This document shows positions 10,365 to 19,600 of a stretch of DNA of 64,000 nt, in pieces. Position 1 is the first letter of the stretch. Each line of letters begins with the position of its first letter. Position numbers and translations under genes: made by a program. Source of the stretch: Legionellaceae bacterium (lineage in GTDB: Bacteria > Pseudomonadota > Gammaproteobacteria > Legionellales > Legionellaceae); contig JAFIFT010000019.1 of NCBI GenBank assembly GCA_020831865.1, positions 1-64,000 on the forward strand, written 5' to 3'. The notes beneath the pieces were generated by a model. It saw only the letters and a list, made by a program, of their open reading frames with translations, was not told the DNA's origin and searched no databases.

Positions 10365-10441
10365 TGGTCGGGGTGGAGGGATTCGAACCCCCGACATCCT
10401 GCTCCCAAAGCAGGCGCGCTACCAGACTGCGCTACACCCCG
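10365..10441 (-). tRNA. tRNA-Pro (anticodon TGG)
   Basis: A 77-nt cloverleaf with acceptor CGGGGTG/CACCCCG, anticodon loop TTTGGGA giving TGG, T-loop GGTTCGAATCC and encoded CCA. It is first gene of the four-tRNA cluster. Confidence 0.96.
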
Positions 10442-10467
10442 TGACCCGTCCCAAGGACAGAGCGGAA

Positions 10468-10496
10468 ATAATAATTCGCCGCGTATGAAAAATCAA
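10468..10496 (-). promoter_or_regulatory. Sigma-70 promoter of the tRNA-Pro-Arg-His-Leu cluster
   Basis: On the minus strand TTGATT (10491-10496) and TATTAT (10468-10473) are separated by exactly 17 nt, ending about 26 nt before the tRNA-Pro 5' end. Position and spacing fit a stable-RNA promoter. The remaining spacer up to the recombinase at 10735 shows no gene. Confidence 0.7.
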
Positions 10497-10734
10497 GTGA
10501 ATAAAGATTTTTTTTTCTTCTGAGCCACCAAAACCATTATCCAGACTGAATTTTATCAAAACTGGCATCCTTTCTGCACTACAATCTGTCAGGCATCACT
10601 ATCCCCTCTGAGGAACGCTACGCTTCTGCCTGCGGGAATGGAGCTAAAGGAGCATCACGACCAGGGCAAGTCACTTTTCATTGTCACACCTTACCTGCTA
10701 CTATTGAGATCCTTTCTTTCGTCTGACAGCAATT

Positions 10735-11958
10735 ATGACCCCATTATTGGCATTATTCGACAGCCTGAACTATCTGGCGCAAAATGAGCGCCACGTGGTA
10801 CTACCGTCTGTAGGACACCAGGACGATTTCAACTACAGTTTACGTTTTTTGCGCAGTTATGTAGGCAGCCTTGGCACTTTCAACAGTTACCGCCGCGAGG
10901 TCGAACGCCTGCTGCAGTGGACCTGGCTTATCAAAAAAAGCACGCTGCCCGGACTCAAGCGCGACGATATCGAGCAATTTATCCGCTTCTGTCAAAATCC
11001 TCCTCTACAATGGATTAGCCTTAAAAAAGTGCCCCGGTTTTTGAGCGATGGAGAGCGTAGAGTTCCCAACCCGCAATGGCGCCCTTTTGTCGCTACCCTG
11101 TCCAAAGCGGCACTCAAACAGGGACAACAGGTTGACATCCAAAATTTTTCCCTGTCGCAAGGGGCGACACAGGAAATCTTTGCTATTCTCAGTACCTTTT
11201 TTAATTTTCTGATTGCGGAAGATTATCTGCTCAGTAACCCGGTGAGCCTCATTCGTCAGAAAAGTAAATTTATCCGCAAACGGCAACAAAATGCCCCCGT
11301 TCGCCGCCTGAGCGCAATCCAATGGCACACGGTATTGGCTGCCGCTGAGCAGATGGCCGCGGATGATCCGGAAAAGCATGAGCGCACCCGTTTTATGATG
11401 AGCCTCCTTTTCGGCATGTATTTGCGTATTTCCGAGCTGGCTGCCAGTGAGCGCTGGGTGCCCAGCATGAATGACTTTGCCAAAGATAGTAATGGTTGTT
11501 GGTGGTTTACTACGGTTGGCAAGGGCAATAAGGAACGACAAATTGCCGTCAGTGAGGATATGCTGGCCAGTCTCATGCGCTGGCGCCGCCATCTCGGCTT
11601 GAGTGTGCTTCCCACGCCAGCCGATAATAGTCCGCTCCTGCCTAAAATCCGCGGCCATGGCCCCATGAGCGACACCGCCCCTTTACGCCGTATTGTGCAG
11701 GCCTGTTTTGATGAAGCCGCCCGCATGCTCAAACAGCAGGGGCACTTTGAAGAAGCGGAAAACCTCAATGTTGCCACCGTCCACTGGTTACGCCACACGG
11801 GCATTTCCGAGGATGTTAAGCTCCGCCCCCGAGAGCATGTGCGCGATGATGCGGGTCATAGTTCCAGTGTGACAACCGACCGCTACATCGATGTCGAAAT
11901 GAAAGCCCGTCACGCATCCGCCCGCACCAAAACCTTAGTGATTGATGAGTCATCCTGA
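10735..11958 (+). CDS. Tyrosine recombinase / phage-type integrase
   Basis: 407 residues. An N-terminal SAM-like DNA-binding part (YRREVERLLQWTW ... IEQFIRF) precedes a catalytic domain with the Arg in YLRISEL, the Lys/beta-hairpin GKGNKERQIAV, HWLRHTG (H-x-x-R), the second His in GHSS and the nucleophile Tyr in TTDRYID. All catalytic residues appear present, so the enzyme should be active. It stands alone, divergent from the tRNA-Pro cluster and convergent with the wbpL-like gene (19 bp away). No partner excisionase or flanking attachment repeats are visible, so it may be a domesticated recombinase or a relic of an integrated element. Confidence 0.88.
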   Translation: MTPLLALFDSLNYLAQNERHVVLPSVGHQDDFNYSLRFLRSYVGSLGTFNSYRREVERLLQWTWLIKKSTLPGLKRDDIEQFIRFCQNPPLQWISLKKVPRFLSDGERRVPNPQWRPFVATLSKAALKQGQQVDIQNFSLSQGATQEIFAILSTFFNFLIAEDYLLSNPVSLIRQKSKFIRKRQQNAPVRRLSAIQWHTVLAAAEQMAADDPEKHERTRFMMSLLFGMYLRISELAASERWVPSMNDFAKDSNGCWWFTTVGKGNKERQIAVSEDMLASLMRWRRHLGLSVLPTPADNSPLLPKIRGHGPMSDTAPLRRIVQACFDEAARMLKQQGHFEEAENLNVATVHWLRHTGISEDVKLRPREHVRDDAGHSSSVTTDRYIDVEMKARHASARTKTLVIDESS

Positions 11959-11977
11959 GTGGTAGAAAGCGTACCCC

Positions 11978-12988
11978 TCAGGTTTGCCCTGCCCGATAGA
12001 CAAGGGCCAAAACCAGCAGGGGACTATAGGCTATCAATAGTGCCGTTGCCCCGTCCATATAGGCCATTCCGGCCATATAGGCCCAGGGGAATAACCAGAA
12101 AAGATTCACCCCAAGCACCAGCATGGTGACCTTAAAATGGCTGTCTAGCCTGCGTGCCAGATGTTGATAGGCATGACTGCAATGGGCCTCCCATATTTTA
12201 TGACCATTCATGGCACGGCGCAGCAATGTCACACTGGCATCGACAATAAAAACACCCAATAAAATGAGCCAACTCCAGAAAAACTGCGGATGAAACCTGG
12301 CCGCTTCGATGGACATCAACCCTAACGTGAATCCCAGAAAACCACTTCCGGCATCGCCCATAAAAATACGCGCCGAGGGCATATTCCATACTAAAAAACC
12401 AGCAACGGCCGGCGCCAGAATTAAGGGCGGCAACAACAGAGGCGCAGCGTCAAAACCCGCCGCCCAATAAATCACCACAGCCCCTATACAGGCACAAAGG
12501 GCCTCGATACCGGCAAGGCCGTCAATGCCGTCCATAAAATTATACAAGTTCAATAACCAAACCAAATACAATAGCGCCATGAAGGTTAAAAAAAATCCTG
12601 CCGGGATGACGCCATAGAACAGCGGTAAACCAGGCATGCCCCCCAGACAGAATAAGGCAAAGGCAGCGGCAATAAAATGCCCCAACAAACGCCAGCGTGC
12701 CGGTATGTTGCAACGGTCATCCCAAAAACCCAAGGCGGCAATGCACGCGCCTGATAGTCCCAACGCCAGACTTAAGGCAGACTCCATCTGGTGAAAAAAG
12801 GATAACAGCAGCAGCACACCTAAAAAACACAGCACAAACGCCAGTCCGCCGCCACGCGGAACAGGCAAGCTGTGCGCGCTTCGATGCGAGGGAATATCCA
12901 TGATCTGCTGTGATACGGCATATACCCGCAACAACCCTGTTAACAAAAGAGCCGCCATAAAAATTACCAAGATGGTCGTAAAAATCAT
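11978..12988 (-). CDS. wbpL: WbpL/WecA-family polyprenyl-phosphate sugar-1-phosphate transferase
   Basis: Integral membrane enzyme (336 residues, about ten hydrophobic segments) that starts a lipid-linked oligosaccharide by moving a HexNAc-1-phosphate from UDP-sugar to undecaprenyl phosphate. Signature loops are present: PVPRGGGLAFV, the Asp pair in FWDDRCNIPARWR, NLYNFMDGIDGLAG, FMGDAGSGFLGF and the cytoplasmic His motif HCSHAYQHL. It follows a WbpV-like reductase by 9 bp, the arrangement seen where QuiNAc or FucNAc-1-P is transferred. The exact donor is inference; a GlcNAc-specific WecA role for the common-antigen-like genes downstream is also possible. Confidence 0.88.
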   Translation of the reverse strand: MIFTTILVIFMAALLLTGLLRVYAVSQQIMDIPSHRSAHSLPVPRGGGLAFVLCFLGVLLLLSFFHQMESALSLALGLSGACIAALGFWDDRCNIPARWRLLGHFIAAAFALFCLGGMPGLPLFYGVIPAGFFLTFMALLYLVWLLNLYNFMDGIDGLAGIEALCACIGAVVIYWAAGFDAAPLLLPPLILAPAVAGFLVWNMPSARIFMGDAGSGFLGFTLGLMSIEAARFHPQFFWSWLILLGVFIVDASVTLLRRAMNGHKIWEAHCSHAYQHLARRLDSHFKVTMLVLGVNLFWLFPWAYMAGMAYMDGATALLIAYSPLLVLALVYRAGQT

Positions 12989-12997
12989 ATCCCTACT

Positions 12998-13975
12998 CTA
13001 GTTGGTTCCGTGAATCATTTTATGTAAAGCCTCCTCCACAGATACCGGAGGATGCCAATCCAATATGGTTTTGGTTTGGGAAAGATCGATCTGCAGGGAG
13101 TCCAAAAGGCGCGACACTTCCTGCTCTTTCCCCAGTATCTTGCCACAACAGCGCAACCATGACTCAGGGCAAGCAAACAAACGGGCCTTACTTTGCATGG
13201 TTTTGGCCATTTTTTCGATCAATTCTGCGCTGGACAGATCGACCCCATCACTCACTAAAAAAGTGCCATTCGCTGCTGCCGCATGCGTCAGACAGCGCTC
13301 TAACAAATGGCACACATTGTCCACCGCCACAAAACTGCGTTTATTCTGACAGGAGCGCAAAGGCAAAGGATAGCCCTTTTGCAAGAGCGCCACCAAACGC
13401 TGAAAATTACCTTTGACCCCCGGACCATAAATCAATGGCAGACGAATAATCACCACGTCCATAGCGGTATCCCGCGCAATGTTTCTCAAGCCTTCTTCGG
13501 CTTCATATTTCGATAAGCCATAAGGGTCGGTGGGGATTTGTTCTACTTCAACACGAAATGGCTTGCCAGGATCGGTACGCTCGCCATTGACTTTAATAGA
13601 GCTGATAAAAATAAAACGGCGGATACCCTGTGCAGCGGCCTGTCGTGCAAGATTGAGCGAGCCTTCCACATTAATCTGCCGAAAAGCCTGTAACGGGTCG
13701 GTGGCCTGTTCCCGCATCACATGCACTCTTGCCGCAGCATGCACCACTACATCACAGGCCGTCAACGCCTGTTGCCAGTTCGTCCTGCCATCGATAGTGT
13801 CAATCTGGCAATATTCGGCAAAACACTCCATCCCTGCAAAAGGTACGGCCCTGACCACGGCTTTGAGTGGGTATTGCGGTTTATCCTTCAGGTATCGGGC
13901 AAAATTTTGTCCCAGGAAACCTGTCGCACCGGTGAGCAATATCCGATTCTTATGCTCTGTCACACGCTCTCCCAT
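12998..13975 (-). CDS. Extended SDR, UDP-4-keto-sugar reductase/epimerase (WbpV-like)
   Basis: NAD(P)-dependent sugar-nucleotide enzyme of about 325 residues. Rossmann motif GATGFLGQN is at the N-terminus; the catalytic set is Ser in FISSIKVNGE and the YGLSK (YxxxK) motif. Its neighbour is a WbpL-like transferase, and this pairing suggests a 4-reductase making UDP-QuiNAc, although a C4-epimerase cannot be excluded. The open frame reaches 14035, but the ATG at 13975 (MGERVTEHKN) or the GTG at 13963, which has GGAG upstream, are better starts; either overlaps the end of manC by 14-26 bp. Confidence 0.82.
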   Translation of the reverse strand: MGERVTEHKNRILLTGATGFLGQNFARYLKDKPQYPLKAVVRAVPFAGMECFAEYCQIDTIDGRTNWQQALTACDVVVHAAARVHVMREQATDPLQAFRQINVEGSLNLARQAAAQGIRRFIFISSIKVNGERTDPGKPFRVEVEQIPTDPYGLSKYEAEEGLRNIARDTAMDVVIIRLPLIYGPGVKGNFQRLVALLQKGYPLPLRSCQNKRSFVAVDNVCHLLERCLTHAAAANGTFLVSDGVDLSSAELIEKMAKTMQSKARLFACPESWLRCCGKILGKEQEVSRLLDSLQIDLSQTKTILDWHPPVSVEEALHKMIHGTN

Positions 13976-15380
13976 ATTGATCTTTGATGCGTAAAATATC
14001 ATCCTCACCCAAGTACGTGCCGGATTGTACCTCAATCAATTCCAACGGCACCTTGCCCGGATTCTCCAGTGAATGCACTTCTCCGACAGGGATATACGTC
14101 GATTGATTTTCGGTCACCAGAAAACTTCGCTCTCCACAGGTGACCTTGGCCGTGCCACTGACCACCACCCAATGCTCGGCACGATGATAATGCATTTGTA
14201 AGGACAGCCGGGCCCCCGGTTTGACCGAAATTCGTTTGACCTGATAACGATGACCTTCATCAATGCAGTCATACATCCCCCAGGGACGGTAGGTCTCACG
14301 ATGAGCCCGATGTTCATGGCGCCCGTCTTTTTTCATCAGATCGACCACCGCTTTTACTTTCTGCACCTGATCTTTGGCAACCACCAGCACGGCATCTTTG
14401 GTTTCCACAATAATGACATTATCAAGACCAATAGCGGCAACCAGTCGATGCTCCGCACGAATGAAACTATCGTTGACCCCATCTAAAACCACATCGCCCT
14501 GCAGTGCGTTCCCCTGCGCATCCTTCCCGGACAGATCCATCAACGCCGACCAGGAACCGACATCAGACCAATCCAGGTCCATTGCGATGACTACGGCCTG
14601 AGCCGTCTTCTCCATCACAGCATAATCAATTGAATTCGCTGGGCACGACCTAAAGATATCCTCGTTAATCCGAATAAAATCATGATCATGAGTGGCTGTC
14701 GCAACCGCTTTTTCAACCGCAGCCACCATCTCTGGCTGATACTGCGTCAACTCACGGATATAGGTGGAGGCCTGAAACATGAACATACCGCTATTCCAGA
14801 CATAGCGTTCGCTGTCGATATACGCCCTGGCGGTGTCTTTATCCGGCTTCTCAACAAAAGCATCCACAGCAAACGCCCGATCGGAAACAGGCTGCCCCTG
14901 TTTAATATAACCATAACCGGTTTCTGCATAGGTCGGTTTGACACCAAACGTCACCAAAGAACCGCTATCAACCAGCACTTGCGCATTGGCTACCATTTGA
15001 CGAAAACCAACCGGATCAGAGATGATGTGATCAGCTGGCAGTATCAACAACGTCACATCCGCAAAACTCTGCAAGACATGCAAGGCCGCCAAGGCGACAG
15101 CCGGCGCGGTATTGCGCCCCACAGGCTCCAAAATAATTTGTGCGTCCACTCCCAGGGCTCTGATTTGTTCCGCTGCCAGAAAGCGGTGTTCTTCATTGCA
15201 AACCACGATAGGATCATAAAAATCCGCGCCCTGGACCCGTAATACGGTCGATTGCAATAAGCTTTGTTCTCCCAGCAAAGTTAAAAACTGCTTGGGATAA
15301 AGCTCTCTGGAGAGTGGCCAAAGGCGTGTGCCCGAGCCACCGGCAAGAATAATGGGTAATATCATACGGTTGCTACTCAC
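13950..15380 (-). CDS. manC: Mannose-1-phosphate guanylyltransferase / mannose-6-phosphate isomerase
   Basis: Type II bifunctional enzyme (476 residues) giving GDP-mannose. The N-terminal nucleotidyltransferase has GGSGTRLWPLSRELYPKQF and the FVEKP motif; the C-terminal cupin isomerase has the PWGMYD, QMHYHRAEHW metal site and NPGKVPLELIEVQSG. No phosphomannomutase or GDP-mannose-modifying gene is in the window, so GDP-mannose is presumably used by a core or O-antigen transferase. It begins the leftward manC-reductase-wbpL trio, with pgi divergent upstream. Confidence 0.95.
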   Translation of the reverse strand: MSSNRMILPIILAGGSGTRLWPLSRELYPKQFLTLLGEQSLLQSTVLRVQGADFYDPIVVCNEEHRFLAAEQIRALGVDAQIILEPVGRNTAPAVALAALHVLQSFADVTLLILPADHIISDPVGFRQMVANAQVLVDSGSLVTFGVKPTYAETGYGYIKQGQPVSDRAFAVDAFVEKPDKDTARAYIDSERYVWNSGMFMFQASTYIRELTQYQPEMVAAVEKAVATATHDHDFIRINEDIFRSCPANSIDYAVMEKTAQAVVIAMDLDWSDVGSWSALMDLSGKDAQGNALQGDVVLDGVNDSFIRAEHRLVAAIGLDNVIIVETKDAVLVVAKDQVQKVKAVVDLMKKDGRHEHRAHRETYRPWGMYDCIDEGHRYQVKRISVKPGARLSLQMHYHRAEHWVVVSGTAKVTCGERSFLVTENQSTYIPVGEVHSLENPGKVPLELIEVQSGTYLGEDDILRIKDQYGRACDRA

Positions 15381-15842
15381 TTAAACAGGAGGAAAATGTC
15401 GAAAAACGTACATTGGCATACGCGCTCAATCAAAGAACTCCATCCATTGGTTGTTACGCAGACACCATTATATCTGCTTCCTCCTACCACTGTCATCCCC
15501 GCCTGCAGACAAGGAAAACCGAAGCTGCTTCTGTGCACGTACATCGCTCCTCTTTCCTGACAGATTGGCATAAAGCCTTAAGGTCTTGCTCACCGATACT
15601 GTTCAAACAGGGTAACATTTTTACACCGGCCTTTAAATAAAAAATGTAAAACACGTGTGAATTATGCTATGGTAGCTTTTTTTATTATGGTCACATTTTG
15701 GTACCCGCCATGGGCGAAAGTTACACCGTTTTTGGTGCTGTCATCTTAATGGAAATGACCAAGGATACATCTGGCATGATAGCCGCCAGAATCAAAAATA
15801 ACCCACCTCAAGCTTAAATAATTTTTATAAATGCGGAGGAGC
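15381..15842. other. Divergent promoter region between manC and pgi
   Basis: There are 462 bp without a credible gene; short frames in both directions have no recognisable content. The right half is AT-rich and contains a TATGGT-like -10 near 15670 and a small GCTA-TGG-TAGC hairpin followed by seven T residues just after it, which could be a weak attenuator ahead of pgi. No single promoter stands out. Confidence 0.4.
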
Positions 15843-17354
15843 ATGAAGCAATTAACGGAATTAACAGCCTGGCACTCTCTGATGAAACATGCTCATTTTC
15901 TTGATCAAAGTACACAGAGTGATGACACACCAGATCCAGTCGATCGCGGCCAACCATTGACCGCCAGCGCCTGCCAGATCACGCTGGAGTATAGCAGACA
16001 ACGGGTTGTCCCAAAGACGCTGGATTTGTTAATCGCACTCGCAAATGAACGTGGTCTACGTGATAAAATTCATGCCCTGATGCGGGGGGATAAACTCAAT
16101 CGAAGTGAAAACAGACCCGCCTTGCATACTGCTCTGCGTGCAGAGGAGCACCGCGAGATTATGGTAGATGCGCACAATATCATGCCGCAAATTGTACGCG
16201 CCCGCGAGCAAATGTTTGCCCTTGCCACGCAAATCAGAAATCAACAGTGGTTGGGTTTTTCCGGTAAAGCCATCACGGATATTGTGAATATCGGTGTGGG
16301 TGGCTCCGATTTGGGTCCGCGTTTTTGTGTCTATGCCTTGCGTGACTATGTGTCGACGGAATTAAACTATCATTTCATTTCTGATGCCGACCCGGCAAGC
16401 TTTAACAAAGCAACTGAAAAATTACACCCAGAAACCACCCTGTTTATTATCTCTTCCAAATCGTTCACTACCTGGGAAACCTTGTACAATGCCAAAAAAG
16501 CTATCCGTTGGATAGGGGAGCCATCGTATTTAGACCAACACTTTATTGCTGTTACCGCCCATAGGCAAAAAGCCGAAAAATTAGGCATTAAAAACATCCT
16601 GCCTGTATGGGAATGGATTGGTGGCCGGTATTCATTGTGCTCGGCTATTAATCTTATCACCGCTATTGCTATAGGTCGTGAACAGTTTAACGACCTGTTG
16701 GCAGGTGCCCGCAGTATGGATGAACACTTCTATCATACTGACTTTCGCCATAATCTACCGGTACTTCTGGCCTTACTCGGTGTCTGGAATATTAATTTCC
16801 TGAATATTAACAATTTGCTGATCCTGACTTACGCCAAAGCACTCGATCACCTGGTGCCCTATATTCAACAACTGGATATGGAGAGTAATGGCAAGTCCCG
16901 CAATCAACAGGGCAGAATGATCAGCTACGCGACAGGCCCTATCGTATGGGGTGGCCCAGGAAATTCTGCCCAACACAGCTACTATCAGCTGCTTTGCCAG
17001 GGCACCCACCGGATAGCAGGAGATTTTATCAGCCTGCAGTCGTATGCCAAAGAACCGATTAGCGAGTGCTTTCGAACCAAGATACGCGTCCTGACGGAAG
17101 GGATTTACACCCCCTACGCTCCCAATGGTAATATCTCAGGTGGCATGCCTTTAAACCACTTACGCCTGACAGATGACACACCCTTTAATATTGGCGCTCT
17201 GATCGCCTTATATGAACACAAGATTTTTAGCCAAAGTGTCATTTGGGATATTAACCCCTTTGATCAGCCGGGAGTAGAAAGTTCCAAAAAAAGCATGTCT
17301 TTCCAATCGCACTGTTTCCCCAATCAAACTGTACCTCATGAAGAAACCCTCTGA
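15843..17354 (+). CDS. pgi: Glucose-6-phosphate isomerase
   Basis: Converts glucose-6-P and fructose-6-P, feeding the hexose-phosphate pool for manC and the sugar-nucleotide genes here. It has 503 residues from the ATG at 15843, which has GGAGG just upstream; an upstream ATG at 15831 overlaps that site. Family signatures: VGGSDLGPRF, SKSFTTWET, WEWIGGRYSLCSAIN, MESNGKS, and the PVVWGGPGNSAQHSYYQLL region with the catalytic His. It is convergent with the GT4 gene that ends at 17427. Confidence 0.97.
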   Translation: MKQLTELTAWHSLMKHAHFLDQSTQSDDTPDPVDRGQPLTASACQITLEYSRQRVVPKTLDLLIALANERGLRDKIHALMRGDKLNRSENRPALHTALRAEEHREIMVDAHNIMPQIVRAREQMFALATQIRNQQWLGFSGKAITDIVNIGVGGSDLGPRFCVYALRDYVSTELNYHFISDADPASFNKATEKLHPETTLFIISSKSFTTWETLYNAKKAIRWIGEPSYLDQHFIAVTAHRQKAEKLGIKNILPVWEWIGGRYSLCSAINLITAIAIGREQFNDLLAGARSMDEHFYHTDFRHNLPVLLALLGVWNINFLNINNLLILTYAKALDHLVPYIQQLDMESNGKSRNQQGRMISYATGPIVWGGPGNSAQHSYYQLLCQGTHRIAGDFISLQSYAKEPISECFRTKIRVLTEGIYTPYAPNGNISGGMPLNHLRLTDDTPFNIGALIALYEHKIFSQSVIWDINPFDQPGVESSKKSMSFQSHCFPNQTVPHEETL

Positions 17355-17426
17355 GCCAATCGTGCAGCAAAGACCGCCAGCCCTCTCGCCGCACAGCCAC
17401 AGTAAAAGAATAGAATAACCCACGGC

Positions 17427-18635
17427 TTAGGGTTGTTGCCGCTCAAGCAGGGGCGAGACCTTGGCCGTCACAAGCCGCTCATATTCGGCAATGACCAAGT
17501 CATTCACGCGCTGGCTGTCAAACTCAGCCAGCGCACGTTTCCGGGCATGCTGCCCCATCTGCCGCATGCGATCGGGATTCAATAACATCTGCTGCAATGC
17601 TGCCGCCAGTGCCGCCACATTGGCCGGTTCCACCAATAAGCCGGTTTTCCCATCCACCACTGCGTCAGTCAAACCATAAATCCGGCTAGCCACCGTTGGG
17701 ACTGCCATCGCCGCCGCCTCAATCACCACCGTACCAAAGCCTTCCCGATAACTGGGCAGACAGAGCAGATCACTGATTGCGATAAAACGCTCTGGCTCTG
17801 GATGAAACCCAGCGAAAATGACTCGATCGCCGCAATAACGGCGCGCATAATCACGCATTTCTTTTTCATTGGACGCTTCAAAAGGTCCCACAATCAGCAA
17901 CACCATGTTCTCTGCCTGTTGCAGTAAACGTGCAGCGGCCTGACACAGTTCAAAAATGCCCTTGTCATGGGTAATGCGCCCCAAAAACAGGACAATCTGA
18001 CAGTCAGGCGCAATGCCATATTTGGCTCTTAATGCTTCGCGCTCTGCGGCAGAAAAACGAGAGGGTGAAAAACGCTGCGTATCAACGCCCGCCAATGAGC
18101 CACTGCCAATCACTGATAACTGCTCAGCCTTGGCAAGACCCTGTGCAATCAGAAAATCTTTCTGGCTGGGGCTGTCGGCATAGCAACGGGTATTCATTCG
18201 TATCATCAAAGTATCGCACCAGCGTACAATATGCCCTTTTAACCCCGTCATGGTCACCCAGGGCTGGCCGGTAAAGGTATGCAGCCGCACCGGAACACCG
18301 GCCAATTTACCAGCAATCGCGCAGAGTAAACCTGCCTTGGGGGTGGTGGAATGTACTATCGTAAAACGCTGGCGGCGAAACAAACGCCACAACCTGATAA
18401 TCGCAAGCATATCTGCAACAGGACGAATCTCACGTGCAATGCCCACCGCATACTGCTGACAGCCGTCAATGGAGAATACGATATTCTCCTCACCCGATAC
18501 CGGTGGGCTAGTCACAATCGTAACTTCAGCACCGCACTCGCTGATACGTTGTATCTGAGTCCGCAACTGGGTAAAGATAAAAAAAGGAATCGTGCTCACT
18601 CTGGCAATTTTTAGTTTTTTTAAAGAAACGGACAT
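17427..18635 (-). CDS. Family 4 glycosyltransferase
   Basis: GT-B fold transferase of 402 residues. The C-terminal nucleotide-sugar domain is clear: FLGRITHDKGIFEL, then a SDLLCLPSYREGFGTVVIEAAAMAVPTVAS block containing the E-x7-E motif, followed by GLLVEPAN. The N-terminal acceptor domain starts RVSTIPFFIFTQLRTQI and includes HSTTPKAGLL, typical of PglA/WbbP-like enzymes acting on undecaprenyl-linked sugars. It is last in the leftward wzz-rmlB-rmlA-wecD-wecE-wzxE-GT2-GT4 operon, so it probably adds one residue of the Fuc4NAc-containing unit. The linkage cannot be read from sequence. Confidence 0.9.
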   Translation of the reverse strand: MSVSLKKLKIARVSTIPFFIFTQLRTQIQRISECGAEVTIVTSPPVSGEENIVFSIDGCQQYAVGIAREIRPVADMLAIIRLWRLFRRQRFTIVHSTTPKAGLLCAIAGKLAGVPVRLHTFTGQPWVTMTGLKGHIVRWCDTLMIRMNTRCYADSPSQKDFLIAQGLAKAEQLSVIGSGSLAGVDTQRFSPSRFSAAEREALRAKYGIAPDCQIVLFLGRITHDKGIFELCQAAARLLQQAENMVLLIVGPFEASNEKEMRDYARRYCGDRVIFAGFHPEPERFIAISDLLCLPSYREGFGTVVIEAAAMAVPTVASRIYGLTDAVVDGKTGLLVEPANVAALAAALQQMLLNPDRMRQMGQHARKRALAEFDSQRVNDLVIAEYERLVTAKVSPLLERQQP

Positions 18636-18694
18636 CAGGGAATCTCACTTATTGACAAACAACCCTCACCTTGGCAAGGCAAAAAAACGCTTTG

Positions 18695-19600
18695 TCATGC
18701 ATCGACTACTGGTGCCGCAGCACGACGCACCTGGAGCGTCTGGCGCACTAGTGAAAGCCGAAAATCCAGCGCATGCACAAACAAATAGCTCAGCATCTTC
18801 CACTGTAGACCACAACGGCTTCGCAGCATTCCCAACTGCGTCACCACTAAGTTGGCGTACAATTTTTTACGCAGAACCGGGAAGTGTGCGGCATAATAAC
18901 GCACATCATCGCAATAAATCCTATACGACCTTATTTTTCCGGCCCGGGTTCCTAAATAATTGGAACCCTGAGGATTACAACGGTATTTTACCAGTACGCT
19001 GTTAATATAGGCTGCCCGCCCCTCCGGCAACAAGGCATCCATCGCAAAAAACCACTCCATAAACTCACGTCCTGGATCTATGGTTTTGCGCGCCGATTTA
19101 CGGTACGCATAGGCAGAATGCACTGTGATTGAGCCCCAGGTCGCCAAATCATCCGCATCAAAAAACCAGTATTCCTGATTCGGGTAACGCGGAGCAGAGG
19201 TTGTCGATACACGAGAACCATCATCTGAAAAATACTGCGCGCGATGAAAAACCAGATTCACATCAGGATAACGTTTAAACAGCTGGTATTGCCGTTGTAT
19301 TTTACCCGGTAACATCACATCATCCCCATCAATATGAAAAATAATATCTCCTTGTGCGCGGCGATGAGCATCAATATAATTCTCTGCCGGGCCACAATTT
19401 TTCTCTCGTAAGATGATGTCTATTTTTTCCGGGTAACGCTGCTGGTATGAACGAATAATATGCGGTGTATTATCGGTAGACGCGTCATCCGCGATCAACA
19501 GTGAATATTCACAGTCACATTCCTGCAACAAGATACTTTCAAGGCAATCAGCAATATAATTTTGCTGGTTATAGCAAGAAACAACAATGACCGCTTTCAT
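18695..19600 (-). CDS. Family 2 glycosyltransferase
   Basis: GT-A enzyme of 301 residues with VVSCYNQQNYIADCLESIL at the N-terminus, the nucleotide-binding LIADDASTDNT and the metal-binding IDGDDVMLPGK (DxD). Its ATG abuts the stop of the flippase gene (TGAATG), implying translational coupling. In the E. coli common-antigen operon the gene after wzxE is wecF, the Fuc4NAc transferase; this protein occupies that place but belongs to a different family, so it is a candidate replacement. Confidence 0.9.
   Translation of the reverse strand: MKAVIVVSCYNQQNYIADCLESILLQECDCEYSLLIADDASTDNTPHIIRSYQQRYPEKIDIILREKNCGPAENYIDAHRRAQGDIIFHIDGDDVMLPGKIQRQYQLFKRYPDVNLVFHRAQYFSDDGSRVSTTSAPRYPNQEYWFFDADDLATWGSITVHSAYAYRKSARKTIDPGREFMEWFFAMDALLPEGRAAYINSVLVKYRCNPQGSNYLGTRAGKIRSYRIYCDDVRYYAAHFPVLRKKLYANLVVTQLGMLRSRCGLQWKMLSYLFVHALDFRLSLVRQTLQVRRAAAPVVDA

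Noticed and set aside
10164-10441. tRNA cluster as attachment site of an integrated element driven by the recombinase
   Set aside because: The recombinase lies on the 5' side of tRNA-Pro, and I saw no second copy of a tRNA 3' end; kept only as a question under findings.
15377-15571. A 64-codon leftward frame upstream of manC
   Set aside because: Overlaps the manC start, no ribosome site, no protein-like pattern.
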